A stretch of 64,000 bases of DNA from Aequorivita antarctica (GCF_007997155.1 NZ_VORT01000002.1:1-64000); one strand, 5' to 3'; counted from the first letter of the stretch, positions 43,937 through 52,936 are shown. Notes: generated by a model from the sequence alone, not told the origin. Made by a program: numbers and translations.

Positions 43937-44335
43937 ATATCCCTTGCCCCAAACAACGGCTTCAGTAAGATTATCAAACATTTGGAACGGTTTTTTGCAG
44001 AATTTAGCCTCCAGTTCGGCATTGGAATGACCTAGCTCATAGTAATTGACAACTCCCACAGCCCGTAAAGTAGGTACTTTGTTTAGGTACTTATAATCCA
44101 TAGGCTTGATGGAATAAGAATGCACTCTGTTTGAAAGATAAACCCATGGTTTGGCTCCCAAATAATTAAGACCTTTAAGCAAAATGGAAAAACCAGTTTT
44201 ATATGACATAATAATGCCTTCTTTTGCTTCGAAAACAACAATATTTTCATAAAAATAAACCATTCCAATCTCTGTTTCCAACGTTTTTTTCAGTCGGAAA
44301 CCAGGAGGAAGATTATGTATATGAATTTTTTCCAT
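43931..44335 (-). CDS. SpoIIAA-like small protein (paralogue 1)
   Basis: A 134-residue soluble protein with no signal peptide. It shares with the product at 47956-48351 the C-terminal pattern YLSNRVHSYSI... SNAELEAKFCKKPFQMFDNLTEAVVWGKGYL. The alternating strand/helix pattern resembles STAS/SpoIIAA-like folds. Such genes are common in Flavobacteriia and their function is unknown. The C-terminal ends of menD and this gene overlap. A second paralogue sits just after menB, so both copies neighbour menaquinone genes. Confidence 0.68.
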   Translation of the reverse strand: MEKIHIHNLPPGFRLKKTLETEIGMVYFYENIVVFEAKEGIIMSYKTGFSILLKGLNYLGAKPWVYLSNRVHSYSIKPMDYKYLNKVPTLRAVGVVNYYELGHSNAELEAKFCKKPFQMFDNLTEAVVWGKGYL

Positions 44336-44405
44336 TTCAGCGTGAATTTACATTTTAAGTTTGATTTGTATATACGTGTTCTATTATTTTTTAACAATAA
44401 TATAG

Positions 44406-44413
44406 TACCTTTG
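44406..44413 (+). promoter_or_regulatory. TACCTTTG -7 box before cvfB
   Basis: An exact TAnnTTTG match only 5 bp before the ATG at 44419, pointing to a leaderless mRNA. Confidence 0.5.
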
Positions 44414-44418
44414 CAACT

Positions 44419-45249
44419 ATGATAAAACTGGGTGAATACAATACTTTAGAGATTCTTCGGGAAACCGAACCGGGTCTTTATTTGGGCGATGATGAGGAAA
44501 ATGTAGTGCTTTTGCCACATAGATATAAGCCAGAAGAATATGAAATTGGCGATAAAATTTCGGTTTTCATCTATCTTGATAACGAAGAGCGGCCCATTGC
44601 CACAACTTTGGACCCTTTTTTGCAATTGAACACATTTGGATACCTACACTGTAGCGATGTAACGGAATATGGCGCCTTTATGGATTGGGGATTGGAAAAG
44701 CAACTCTTCGTTCCTTTTAAAGAACAGGCGCGCCCAATGAAAAAAGGTAATTGGTACATTGTCTACCTATATATAGACGAGAAAACCAATCGTTTGGTGG
44801 GTTCCAGCAAGACAAATCATTTTCTTCAAAACGAAACATTGACTGTTGAACCTTTTCAAGAAGTAGCAATTTTGGTTACACATCTAACGGAAAAAGGCGC
44901 AAATGTTATTGTAAACGGTGTTCACAAAGGATTGATTTATATTGAAGATATTTTTGAAGACATTCGCACGGGCGACCGTATGAAAGCTTATATTAAAAAG
45001 ATTCGTGAGGATAATAAAATTGACATTGTGCTACAAACGCCGGGCTACAAAAGCATTGAGCCCAATGCAAACTTTATTCGTGAAGAATTGGAAGCAGCTG
45101 GAGGGTTTTTGCCACTTCACGATAAATCAGACCCAGATACTATTAAGAATATGTTGGGGATGAGCAAGAAAAGTTTCAAAAAAGCAATTGGCACGCTCTA
45201 TAAAGACAAGCAGATTACGATTAAGGAAGACGGGATAGAATTATTGTGA
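44419..45249 (+). CDS. CvfB-type S1-like RNA-binding protein
   Basis: A 276-residue protein made of three S1-like OB folds and a C-terminal winged helix, as in the CvfB/YitL family. It starts LGEYNTLEILRETEPGLYLGDDEENVVLLPHRY. A second OB fold around YLHCSDVTEYGAFMDWGLEKQLFVPFKEQ and a third near GANVIVNGVHKGLIYIEDIFEDIRTGDRMKAYIKKI follow. The WH end is DPDTIKNMLGMSKKSFKKAIGTLYKDKQI. CvfB binds RNA and affects virulence in Staphylococcus; its role here is open. The stop overlaps the convergent gene by 9 bp. Confidence 0.88.
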   Translation: MIKLGEYNTLEILRETEPGLYLGDDEENVVLLPHRYKPEEYEIGDKISVFIYLDNEERPIATTLDPFLQLNTFGYLHCSDVTEYGAFMDWGLEKQLFVPFKEQARPMKKGNWYIVYLYIDEKTNRLVGSSKTNHFLQNETLTVEPFQEVAILVTHLTEKGANVIVNGVHKGLIYIEDIFEDIRTGDRMKAYIKKIREDNKIDIVLQTPGYKSIEPNANFIREELEAAGGFLPLHDKSDPDTIKNMLGMSKKSFKKAIGTLYKDKQITIKEDGIELL

Positions 45250-45723
45250 AGGCGTTCCATAAATCCCATAGCCTACATGGAAACCGCTACGCCTAGTAGG
45301 GCGCTGGTAAAAACCGTAAGTATACGGCATAAGCTCTGGTCTTAAATATCCTCGGGACTCTTTATAGGAAATGTTTTTAACGGCCGTTGAGCCATCTGCG
45401 GTATAACTGCTGTTACCGCCATAAACACCATATTCTTTTGGATCTAAAGAAATTTTAATGTCAGATTTTACGTAGCTTTCGTTTGTGGCCATCACGTCAA
45501 ACATACTTACAGCCTCTCTGTAGTTTTCTTTGCTCAATTTAAAAGAAGGAAGTTTTTTTGGAATTGTTTTGGAAAAACTTGAATTAGAAGGTAGGGAAAT
45601 ACTCATTAAACTTTCAACCTCAGGTAGTTTCACAAAATCCAATTTAAATTTATTGGACTCATAATCCAGCTGGGCCGAAAGTATTAGCGGAAAGAATAAT
45701 AAAAGAAGCAGCAATTTTTTCAT
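45241..45723 (-). CDS. Secreted hypothetical protein
   Basis: A 160-residue protein starting at the ATG at 45723 (a GTG at 45729 is also possible). The N-terminus is a clear signal peptide (KKLLLLLLFFPLILSAQ). The mature part has no recognisable domain. It is Ser/Lys rich with a Tyr/Gly/Pro-rich tail (GYLRPELMPYTYGFYQRP) and lacks a lipobox and T9SS domain. It is probably periplasmic. It converges on cvfB with a small overlap. Confidence 0.65.
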   Translation of the reverse strand: MKKLLLLLLFFPLILSAQLDYESNKFKLDFVKLPEVESLMSISLPSNSSFSKTIPKKLPSFKLSKENYREAVSMFDVMATNESYVKSDIKISLDPKEYGVYGGNSSYTADGSTAVKNISYKESRGYLRPELMPYTYGFYQRPTRRSGFHVGYGIYGTPSQ

Positions 45724-45806
45724 CTCCACAAAGATAGCAAAAGTTGAGCCAACTTTAAAGAGGTTAGAATGCTGTATATGGTTGATAGTTTATAAATAAA
45801 ATTAAG

Positions 45807-45839
45807 AACCCTTTCAGCTTTCTAGAGGATGAAAGGGTT
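45807..45839 (-). terminator. Terminator of the C1 peptidase gene
   Basis: 10-bp stem AACCCTTTCA/TGAAAGGGTT with a 13-nt loop containing TCTAGA, directly after the peptidase stop on the minus strand. Confidence 0.7.
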
Positions 45840-45845
45840 ATGTTA

Positions 45846-46964
45846 TTATAAACTTAAGTTTTTAGCTGTATTTTTTGGTAGTGCACCTTTATGGACGGTA
45901 ATACTTATGGCCTTTAAGCGCATATATGCTTCACTGAAATACACATAACCGCCGTTGGCAACACGAGTCTCATCTGTACCCCAACTGTTTTTTACTTTGT
46001 AATATTTAGTACCGTTTTGATCGCGAAGTATTCCTGTGATATGCATTAAATGGTCGTCGGTGGTTTCATAGTTTTCGAACTCATCTTGACGGTAATCTTG
46101 GGTGATTTTCTTTTCTGGATAGATGCCTTGAAGTGCTTTCACATTATTATCAGCATTTTCCGGGATAATCGCCACACCATCTTTAGATGAAAAAGTGCGC
46201 TCGCTTACATCGCAATCCAATTCTACGGTGAAACCTTTATCCAAAGCATTGTCTATGGTCGCTATCATTTCGTCCAATGGCACGTTGTAAAAACTGCCGT
46301 TGCTCCAATTGTCAGGAATGTCCAGAATGAATTTTGAATAGAATGGTGCTTGGGTAAAACTGGTGATGTTCACATAATCCGCTGGTTGAATTTTGGTCAT
46401 TGCCAAAAAGGTTTGCGGAGTGTATTGCTTTCCTTCAAAAGTGAAACTGTTGACGTTTTTTCCAATATAAATGTCCAAAATACTTTCAATTGACGCCCTC
46501 CACTTTTTGCTTAGTTTCCTACCTGGATTATCTACGTAGGTTTTAAGCATGGCCTCTAGTACCGCAGCCATTTCTGCGTGGTTGTAAGTGGTTTCCCCAA
46601 AAAACAAACCACTGAAGGCTTCTTCGGGAACCAAACCATTTCTTTCTACGGAATTCATCACATCGTGCGCCAATCCGCCTTCGCCAAATTGGGTTCGTCC
46701 CTGCCGCATAATATAATTTTCAGCTTTTGCGGGATAGGTATTTCGCACTTGGTACATTTCACTTAAATCAATAGGTTTTCCTGTAAGGCGAATGATTTCG
46801 CTTTCCAAAAAAGAAGTACTGCTAAAACTCCAGCAAGTTCCTGTTGCTCCTTGACTTATTACGGGCGTTGTTTCAAGGTCTGTAACGGTTGTGAATTTAT
46901 AAGCCTCTTGGGCAGTTAGGTTTAATGTGAAAAGAATTCCGAAGAAGAGAAGAAAATGTTTCAT
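45846..46964 (-). CDS. Secreted C1-family (papain/PepC-like) cysteine peptidase
   Basis: A 372-residue exported peptidase with signal peptide ending near LTAQ (residue 19). The catalytic Cys44 is in QGATGTCWSFSSTSFLESE and the oxyanion Gln38 precedes it. The His is in DDHLMHITGILRDQ and the Asn in KVKNSWGTDE. The pattern is that of the bleomycin hydrolase/aminopeptidase C branch (C1B). There is no propeptide of typical papain length. Its exported location differs from cytosolic PepC. It is divergent from menB across a heptamer-repeat region. Confidence 0.9.
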   Translation of the reverse strand: MKHFLLFFGILFTLNLTAQEAYKFTTVTDLETTPVISQGATGTCWSFSSTSFLESEIIRLTGKPIDLSEMYQVRNTYPAKAENYIMRQGRTQFGEGGLAHDVMNSVERNGLVPEEAFSGLFFGETTYNHAEMAAVLEAMLKTYVDNPGRKLSKKWRASIESILDIYIGKNVNSFTFEGKQYTPQTFLAMTKIQPADYVNITSFTQAPFYSKFILDIPDNWSNGSFYNVPLDEMIATIDNALDKGFTVELDCDVSERTFSSKDGVAIIPENADNNVKALQGIYPEKKITQDYRQDEFENYETTDDHLMHITGILRDQNGTKYYKVKNSWGTDETRVANGGYVYFSEAYMRLKAISITVHKGALPKNTAKNLSL

Positions 46965-46982
46965 TTTTGTTTTGGGTTTATT

Positions 46983-47034
46983 GTTTATAGTTTGTGGTCT
47001 TCAACGGCTAAACAACAAACCATAAACCACAAAC
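46983..47034. repeat. Inverted pair of 7-bp repeat tracts
   Basis: GTTTATA-GTTTGTG (46983-46996) faces AACAAAC-CATAAAC-CACAAAC (47014-47034) across a short spacer. This gives heptamer periodicity in opposite orientations between the peptidase and menB promoters. Confidence 0.6.
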
Positions 47035-47040
47035 AATTTA

Positions 47041-47048
47041 TATCTTTG
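47041..47048 (+). promoter_or_regulatory. TATCTTTG -7 box of menB
   Basis: An exact TAnnTTTG match 18 bp before the menB ATG. Confidence 0.5.
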
Positions 47049-47066
47049 GAAACAAAAGTAATAATT

Positions 47067-47906
47067 ATGTCTTCACCCAACTGGAAAACCGTTAAAGAAT
47101 ATTCTGATATAACCTATAAAAAATCAAATGGCGTGGCGCGAATCGCTTTCAACAGGCCCGATGTGCGCAATGCTTTTCGCCCACAAACCACTTTCGAATT
47201 GCTAGATGCTTTTCACGATGCACAGGAAGATACGTCCATTGGGGTTGTTCTGCTTTCTGCGGAAGGACCTTCTTCCAAAGATGGCGTGTATAGTTTTTGT
47301 AGTGGCGGTGATCAAAAGGCGCGGGGACATCAAGGATATGTGGGGGATGATGGATATCACAGATTGAATATTCTTGATTTGCAACGTATGATTCGCTTTA
47401 TGCCGAAAGCAGTTATTTGTGTTGTTCCAGGCTGGGCTGTTGGTGGTGGACATAGTTTGCATGTGGTTTGTGATCTTACTCTTGCTAGCAAAGAGCACGC
47501 AATCTTTAAACAGACCGATGCCGATGTTACCAGCTTTGACGGCGGTTACGGAAGTGCCTATTTAGCCAAAATGGTAGGGCAGAAGCGGGCGCGCGAAATC
47601 TTTTTCCTCGGAAGAAATTACAGCGCACAGCAAGCTTTTGAAATGGGGATGGTGAACGCTGTGGTTCCGCACGATGAATTGGAAAATACAGCTTACGAAT
47701 GGGCGCAGGAAATCCTTGCGAAGAGTCCAACTTCAATAAAAATGTTGAAATTCGCTATGAATTTAACTGATGATGGCATGGTGGGCCAGCAGGTTTTTGC
47801 AGGCGAAGCTACCCGTCTTGCCTATATGACGGACGAAGCAAAAGAAGGGCGTGATGCTTTTCTTGAAAAACGGAAGCCGAATTTTGATAAGAAGTGGTTG
47901 CCTTAA
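47067..47906 (+). CDS. menB: 1,4-dihydroxy-2-naphthoyl-CoA synthase
   Basis: A 279-residue crotonase-fold enzyme closing the second ring of menaquinone from o-succinylbenzoyl-CoA. The ATG at 47067 gives the usual MSSPNWKTVKEYSDITYKKSNGVARIAFNRPDVRNAFRP start. MenB motifs include CSGGDQKARG, VPGWAVGGGHSLHVVCDLTLAS, QTDADVTSFDGGYGSAYLAKMVGQKRAREIFFLGRNYSA and the C-terminal tail KRKPNFDKKWLP. It is separated from menF/menD by about 3 kb, so the pathway genes are dispersed. The gene has its own promoter. Confidence 0.96.
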   Translation: MSSPNWKTVKEYSDITYKKSNGVARIAFNRPDVRNAFRPQTTFELLDAFHDAQEDTSIGVVLLSAEGPSSKDGVYSFCSGGDQKARGHQGYVGDDGYHRLNILDLQRMIRFMPKAVICVVPGWAVGGGHSLHVVCDLTLASKEHAIFKQTDADVTSFDGGYGSAYLAKMVGQKRAREIFFLGRNYSAQQAFEMGMVNAVVPHDELENTAYEWAQEILAKSPTSIKMLKFAMNLTDDGMVGQQVFAGEATRLAYMTDEAKEGRDAFLEKRKPNFDKKWLP

Positions 47907-47910
47907 TTTA

Positions 47911-47945
47911 GTATTGAGTATTGAGTATTGAGAAGTGAGTAGTGA
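47911..47945. repeat. GTATTGA heptamer array (5 units)
   Basis: Three exact GTATTGA copies followed by GAAGTGA and GTAGTGA, head to tail with a strict 7-bp period, between the menB stop and the convergent gene. Confidence 0.8.
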
Positions 47946-47955
47946 AACGTTTTGG

Positions 47956-48351
47956 TTAATTTCCATGAGTGGCTTCACTTTCTGCCAATTGTTTTTGAAC
48001 CCAGCCCATTGCTTCGCTTAGGGTGTCGAAGATTTCAAATTTCTTTTTGTAGAACATGCTTTCCAGTTTGGCGTTTGATTTTGCCATCTCGGTATTGGCT
48101 ACTATGGCCATGGCCACAAGGTTGTGGATTTTTGAGGTTTCTAGATAGGTGAGGGGATCTACAGCGTAATTGAAATGTCTGTTTGAGATATACACTATTT
48201 TTTTGTTTGCAAAATGATCATCTAGCACCTTTCGCAGTTTATCATTGTGGGCAGGAATTACGGTGACTCCTTCCTTTATCTGATTGACGAGGAAATTATC
48301 AAAAATGAAGACTTCAGAATCTTTGAAGTCATAGTAATGGAACATACTCAT
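47956..48351 (-). CDS. SpoIIAA-like small protein (paralogue 2)
   Basis: A 131-residue soluble protein paralogous to the 134-residue product at 43931-44335. Shared features in the same order are YISNRHFNYAVDPLTYLET, an Ala/Val-rich helix (LVAMAIVANTEMAKSNAKLESMF) and KKKFEIFDTLSEAMGWVQKQL. A STAS/SpoIIAA-like fold is likely and the function is unknown. It converges on menB with the GTATTGA array between. The two paralogues are about 30% identical by eye in the C-terminal half, so duplication is old. Confidence 0.68.
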   Translation of the reverse strand: MSMFHYYDFKDSEVFIFDNFLVNQIKEGVTVIPAHNDKLRKVLDDHFANKKIVYISNRHFNYAVDPLTYLETSKIHNLVAMAIVANTEMAKSNAKLESMFYKKKFEIFDTLSEAMGWVQKQLAESEATHGN

Positions 48352-48434
48352 AGCTTAGCGATTTGGTTAGGTTTTTTAAAGATAGGTAAGTTTTAAAATA
48401 TTCCTCTGAAATAGCATTTTTTTATATAAAAAGA

Positions 48435-48459
48435 TATATTTGTTTTTCTTAAACAAATA
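48435..48459 (+). promoter_or_regulatory. TATATTTG -7 box inside a 9-bp dyad
   Basis: TATATTTG (48435-48442) overlaps TATTTGTTT/AAACAAATA (48437-48445 and 48451-48459, loop TTCTT). The dyad could be an operator over the promoter or a hairpin at the mRNA 5' end. Confidence 0.4.
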
Positions 48460-48468
48460 CCTTCATCT

Positions 48469-48981
48469 ATGGAAGAAACTATTACGCTTAACGATACCGA
48501 AACTACCAAAATAGAAATTGTCACGCTTCAAAAATTTGTTATCCTTAGCATTATCAGTTTTGGTCTTTACGCTATTTGGTGGATGTATAAAACCTGGAAG
48601 TTTTTTAAAGAGAAGGATAACCTAGATATAATGCCAGTGCCACGTGCCCTTTTTGCCATCTTCTTTTTGAATGGTCTTTTTGATAGGGTGCAGGAGTTTG
48701 CACAGTCTAAAGGCTATAAAAAAACCTTTTCGTCGATTGGGTGTTTTCTTGGGGTAATAGGTTTAAATTTTGCGGGGAAGTTGCCAGAGCCTTATTTTCT
48801 GATTTCCTTTCTTTCCTTTTTGTTTTTCTTGCCTGCGGTGGAAGCATTAAATTTTGGCATCCGTAATAGTGTTGGCTATGAGGTGAGGGACACCGAAAGC
48901 TTTAATGCTCGGCAGTTAATATTACTTATTGTTGGCAGTATTATTTGGATTCTTGTGTTGATGGGGCTTTCTATGGAGTAA
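48469..48981 (+). CDS. DUF4234-like membrane protein
   Basis: A 170-residue protein with about four transmembrane helices. The first segment (KFVILSIISFGLYAIWWMYKTWKFFKEKDN) has the GLYAIWW-YK pattern typical of DUF4234-like proteins. Further helices lie near IGCFLGVIGLNFAG, FLISFLSFLFFLPAVEALNF and LILLIVGSIIWILVLMGL. Function is unknown. It stands alone with its own promoter. Confidence 0.65.
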   Translation: MEETITLNDTETTKIEIVTLQKFVILSIISFGLYAIWWMYKTWKFFKEKDNLDIMPVPRALFAIFFLNGLFDRVQEFAQSKGYKKTFSSIGCFLGVIGLNFAGKLPEPYFLISFLSFLFFLPAVEALNFGIRNSVGYEVRDTESFNARQLILLIVGSIIWILVLMGLSME

Positions 48982-49064
48982 ACGTTTATGTGGTTTGATA
49001 AACTTTTTTAAACATTTAATTTTGAAACAGACCATGGAAAGCTTTGCTACATTAGAGAATTGTT

Positions 49065-49631
49065 CTATTTCAATTTCAATGGTGGCCCAATTACATCCAT
49101 ATCATTATCAGCAAATATCTTTTTGATTTCTTCTTGGGTAGGTTCGTGATCCAATGCCGCCATTGTTACAAAAAAATCCTCCAACTTTCCAGCGGGTTGC
49201 ACAATCACGGTCATTTTACCGGTTTCAGATTTTTGTGTCCAAGCGTGTGGCACCTTGCGGGGTAAAAATATGCTATCGCCTACGGTCATATCATACTTTT
49301 CATCGCCCACCTGAAAATAGTATGCACCTTCCCTAACATAGAATATTTCGTCCTGCGAATTATGGATATGCAGTGGCGTTCCTCGACCTTGCGAAAGCGA
49401 AGTCTGCTCAAAAATCGCCAAGTCGCCATCGGTATCTTTGCCGGAAATTTTTACGTCCAAAATATTGGCATTTACGCCTTTTAGTTTTAAGTGGCCGTGC
49501 AATCTGCCTTCGCCGCTACTTATTTTAAACCCTTTGTCTTTTCTTTTTGTAATTTTTTCAAGTGGTGAAAATGCCCACATTGGTAGTGTTATAAACACAA
49601 GAAGCCCTGCAATGAATCCTTTTCTTTTCAT
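49065..49631 (-). CDS. Exported cupin-domain protein
   Basis: A 188-residue protein with a signal peptide (RKGFIAGLLVFITLPMWAFS). The single cupin barrel (about 75-160) has motif 1 GTPLHIHNSQDEIFYVREGAYYFQVG and motif 2 GDSIFLPRKVPHAWTQ, including the metal-binding His/His/Glu/His set. Cupins of this type may be dioxygenases, isomerases or sugar binders, and the substrate is not evident. The 193 bp that follow before the broken abiH gene show no clear feature. Confidence 0.82.
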   Translation of the reverse strand: MKRKGFIAGLLVFITLPMWAFSPLEKITKRKDKGFKISSGEGRLHGHLKLKGVNANILDVKISGKDTDGDLAIFEQTSLSQGRGTPLHIHNSQDEIFYVREGAYYFQVGDEKYDMTVGDSIFLPRKVPHAWTQKSETGKMTVIVQPAGKLEDFFVTMAALDHEPTQEEIKKIFADNDMDVIGPPLKLK

Positions 49632-49824
49632 GTTTTAAATATTTGAAGATTATTTAAACAATTTCAAAGCACTGTATGTGAATTGCTTAAACTAAAGATA
49701 ATCAATAAATCATTCCATTTTGGAAATCTGTGTGGAATAAAAATGGCAAAGGAATATTGTACCCATTGGGTTGAAATGATAATAAACCTTTAACGAATGG
49801 GACGCTCGTGTCAGCTATGGTGTA

Positions 49825-51084
49825 TTAATTTTTCTTTTCGGTAAACCTAATATTTTGAGGAAGTTCAACACTCAAGGTTTTATCAACAATCTTTTCTCTC
49901 ATCAATGCTTTTTTATTAAAATGACGAGATATATTTTGAGTCAATTCAGTGTAGTTGTCACCGTTTCCATTTTTGTGATAGAATATTTTAATTGAACGAC
50001 AATTTGAATTTTCGAAAATAGTATTGAGTAATTTACGATCTGATAAACCACAGGAATGTCCAAAAATGTATACTTGAAATTTTTTATCTGAATTAATCCA
50101 GTTAAGTAGTTGTCTATAATTTGAAGAATGTAAATATTAAAATGATTTAATGTTTGTTAGATATTGGTTATCGTTAGTTTTTTCAATAACACTATAATGG
50201 TCATCCATTTCATCTCCAAATCCAAAATTTATTTTATTTTCTTTAGAATTAATTTCACCATGAATATGAATTTGTGAAGCGGTTCCATAACTCTCAATCT
50301 GAGCGTTTATTAGCTTTATATATTTCTCTACGCTAGATGTGTAATTAAAGTTTAGAAAAAGATTATCAGGCAAATAGTCCAATTCTTTTTGTTGATATTC
50401 ATTTCTACTTGCCAACAATAATTCATCAAATTCTATTATCCCTTTCTTGTCTTCTGGAGGAAATTCATTAAAATATGGGTGATCCTTAATTTTTGAAAGA
50501 TGGCGCACATACAAGCGAAAATGTTCCAACAATTCGGAAGAATTTCTAGATAAATTATTAAAATCAAATTTTTCTAAAACCATCTGGTTTAAAAAAAATT
50601 CTAAAGTACTTTTTACATCGTCAAACTCACGATTTAACTTAGATATAGTCCCTTTGTAGTTATGTTTATTTTTTTCTGGATTTACAATACCAATTAAAAT
50701 TTCATAATATATATATTCGATATCTACCCATTTACTAACTGATTCTAAAGTAATAATTTTAAAAAAATCATTTTTAAATTCAAAAATTCTTGTTGCTGAG
50801 GAATTTGGTCCATATAGAACATTTCTAGTTGGTTCGAATTTCATACCATATTCTTTGGCATATCCAACCATATTCTTAACTAAGTCTTTATAATTCTTGA
50901 CGGGATAATCCTCATAAGTTAAAAAACCATTATAACTATCATTGACCATTACCATTTTTTTTATAAAATCATCATTATAATTTTTATGCAATGATTCCCA
51001 AAAATTATCCATATAATCTGCATAGGATGTAGGTAATCCATGTGCTAAATCAAAACCATTACCTACTATTACAAGTCTATTCAT
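49825..51084 (-). pseudogene. abiH: AbiH-family defence gene with in-frame stop
   Basis: From the ATG at 51084 the frame opens NRLVIVGNGFDLAHGLPTSYADYMDNFW, the AbiH signature, and runs to a TAA at 50137-50139 (after TNIKSF). The same frame continues without another stop for 103 codons to 49825, reading YLHSSNYRQLLNW, VYIFGHSCGLSDRKLLNTIFEN and ISRHFNKKALMREKI, which is the conserved AbiH C-terminus. One codon, probably AAA to TAA, therefore separates the two parts. The region is richer in A+T than its neighbours, consistent with acquisition by transfer. AbiH aborts phage infection by an unknown mechanism. This copy may be inactive or need readthrough. Confidence 0.85.
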
Positions 51085-51227
51085 TTCTAAAATGCTTTTT
51101 ATTTCTCTCAAATTTACCCAAAAACCTTACCTATTGAAATTTAACTTATGCGAACTTATAAACGTTTTCTTATGAAAATTCATAAAAAGCCAGTAACTTA
51201 AATATCTATCATTTTTGTAACTGTTCA

Positions 51228-52895
51228 CTATTTCCCATAAGCATCCGCATGCACATTTTTAACAGCCCGTCCACTTGGGTCGTTCATATTCTTAAAGCTT
51301 GCATCCCATTCCAACGCAATGGGGCTGCTACACGCCACAGAGGGTACTGAAGGCACGCTCAGCGCCGCGGTATCGCTTGGAAAGTGTTCAGCGAAAATGC
51401 TTCGGTAATAAAACTCTTCCTTGCTGCTTGGCGTTTGTAGCGGGAACTTGTATTTGGCGTTTGCCAACTGCTCGTCGGTTACTTTTTCGTTTACCATTTC
51501 TTTTAAAGTGTCTATCCAACTGTAGCCCACGCCATCACTAAATTGTTCCTTTTGGCGCCAAGCCACACTTGCAGGCAACATATCTTCAAAAGCTTTGCGG
51601 AGTATCCATTTTTCCATGCGTTCGCCGTTTATCATTTTGTCCTGTGGGTTGATGCGCATGGCTACGTCCATAAATTCTTTATCGAGGAAAGGCACGCGCC
51701 CTTCAATCCCCCAACTAGCCAGCGATTTGTTGGCGCGCAGGCAATCATACATATGCAGTTTGTCCAGTTTGCGCACGTTTTCCTTGTGGAATTCCTCTGC
51801 GTTTGGCGCTTTGTGGAAATAGAGATAACCTCCAAAAATTTCATCAGCGCCTTCGCCACTGAGTACCATTTTTATGCCCATCGCTTTGATGGCACGCGCC
51901 ATTAAATACATAGGTGTGCTAGCGCGGATGGTGGTAATATCATAGGTTTCCAGATGATAGATTACATCTTGAATGGCATCAATTCCTTCCTGGATTGTAA
52001 ATTTTATTTCGTGGTGTACGGTTTTTAAATGATCTGCCACTTTTTGTGCGGCGGCAAGATCAGGACTGCCTTCAAGTCCGATAGCAAAACTATGGAGCTG
52101 TGGATACCAAGCACCTTCAGTGTCTTCGCTTTCAATACGCTTTTCGGCATACTTCTTTGCGATGGCAGAAGTGATGCTGCTATCCAATCCGCCAGAAAGT
52201 AAAACGCCATAAGGTACATCGCTCATCAGTTGGCGGTGTACGGCGGCTTCCAAAGCTTTGCGAAGCTCGGCGATTTCGGTTGCATTGTTCTTTACGTTCT
52301 CATAGTCCATCCAATCACGGGAGTACCAGCGTTTCAGTTCGCCTTCGCGGCTGTCCAAGTAATGGCCTGGAGGGAAGAGCTCAATTTTTGTGCATATACC
52401 TTCCAAAGCTTTTAATTCTGAAGCAACATAAAAGGTTCCGTTTTGGTCCCAGCCTATATACAAAGGAATAATGCCCATATGGTCGCGGGCTATAAAGTAA
52501 TTATCGTTTTCAATATCATAAAGCGCAAAGCCGAAGATGCCGTTCATTTCATCTAAAAACCCAGCGCCTTTTTCTTTGTATAAAGGAAGGATTACCTCGC
52601 AGTCGCTCTTGGTTTGAAAGTTATAGTTTTTGAATTGTTTGCGAAGTGCCATATGATTATAGATTTCGCCATTGGCGGCCAAAACCAGATTGCCATCACT
52701 GCTGAAAAGCGGTTGCTTTCCTGAAGTGGGATCTACAATAGCAAGCCGCTCGTGCGCCATAATAGCTTTGTCGTTACTAAAAATTCCGCTCCAGTCTGGC
52801 CCACGGTGACGGATACATTTTGCCATTGACAATACTTGAAGTCTGAGTGCCTCTGCGGGCTCTTTAAGTTTGAATGCACATACAATTCCACACAT
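51228..52895 (-). CDS. asnB: Glutamine-hydrolysing asparagine synthase B
   Basis: A 555-residue two-domain enzyme converting aspartate, glutamine and ATP to asparagine. The N-terminal class II amidotransferase domain begins MCGIVCAFK with nucleophile Cys2, and RHRGPDWSGIF, HERLAIVD and LAANGEIYNH follow. The synthetase domain has the PP-loop GVLLSGGLDSSITSAIAKKYA and LSGEGADEIFGGYLYF. It is complete. Upstream on the same strand lie an Asn-rich leader peptide and a terminator, so the gene is probably controlled by transcription attenuation. The nearest upstream gene is the fused E1 dehydrogenase. Confidence 0.97.
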   Translation of the reverse strand: MCGIVCAFKLKEPAEALRLQVLSMAKCIRHRGPDWSGIFSNDKAIMAHERLAIVDPTSGKQPLFSSDGNLVLAANGEIYNHMALRKQFKNYNFQTKSDCEVILPLYKEKGAGFLDEMNGIFGFALYDIENDNYFIARDHMGIIPLYIGWDQNGTFYVASELKALEGICTKIELFPPGHYLDSREGELKRWYSRDWMDYENVKNNATEIAELRKALEAAVHRQLMSDVPYGVLLSGGLDSSITSAIAKKYAEKRIESEDTEGAWYPQLHSFAIGLEGSPDLAAAQKVADHLKTVHHEIKFTIQEGIDAIQDVIYHLETYDITTIRASTPMYLMARAIKAMGIKMVLSGEGADEIFGGYLYFHKAPNAEEFHKENVRKLDKLHMYDCLRANKSLASWGIEGRVPFLDKEFMDVAMRINPQDKMINGERMEKWILRKAFEDMLPASVAWRQKEQFSDGVGYSWIDTLKEMVNEKVTDEQLANAKYKFPLQTPSSKEEFYYRSIFAEHFPSDTAALSVPSVPSVACSSPIALEWDASFKNMNDPSGRAVKNVHADAYGK

Positions 52896-52936
52896 AATCT
52901 CTAATTTTTAAATGGTTCGTTTATAAGTAAAAAAAA

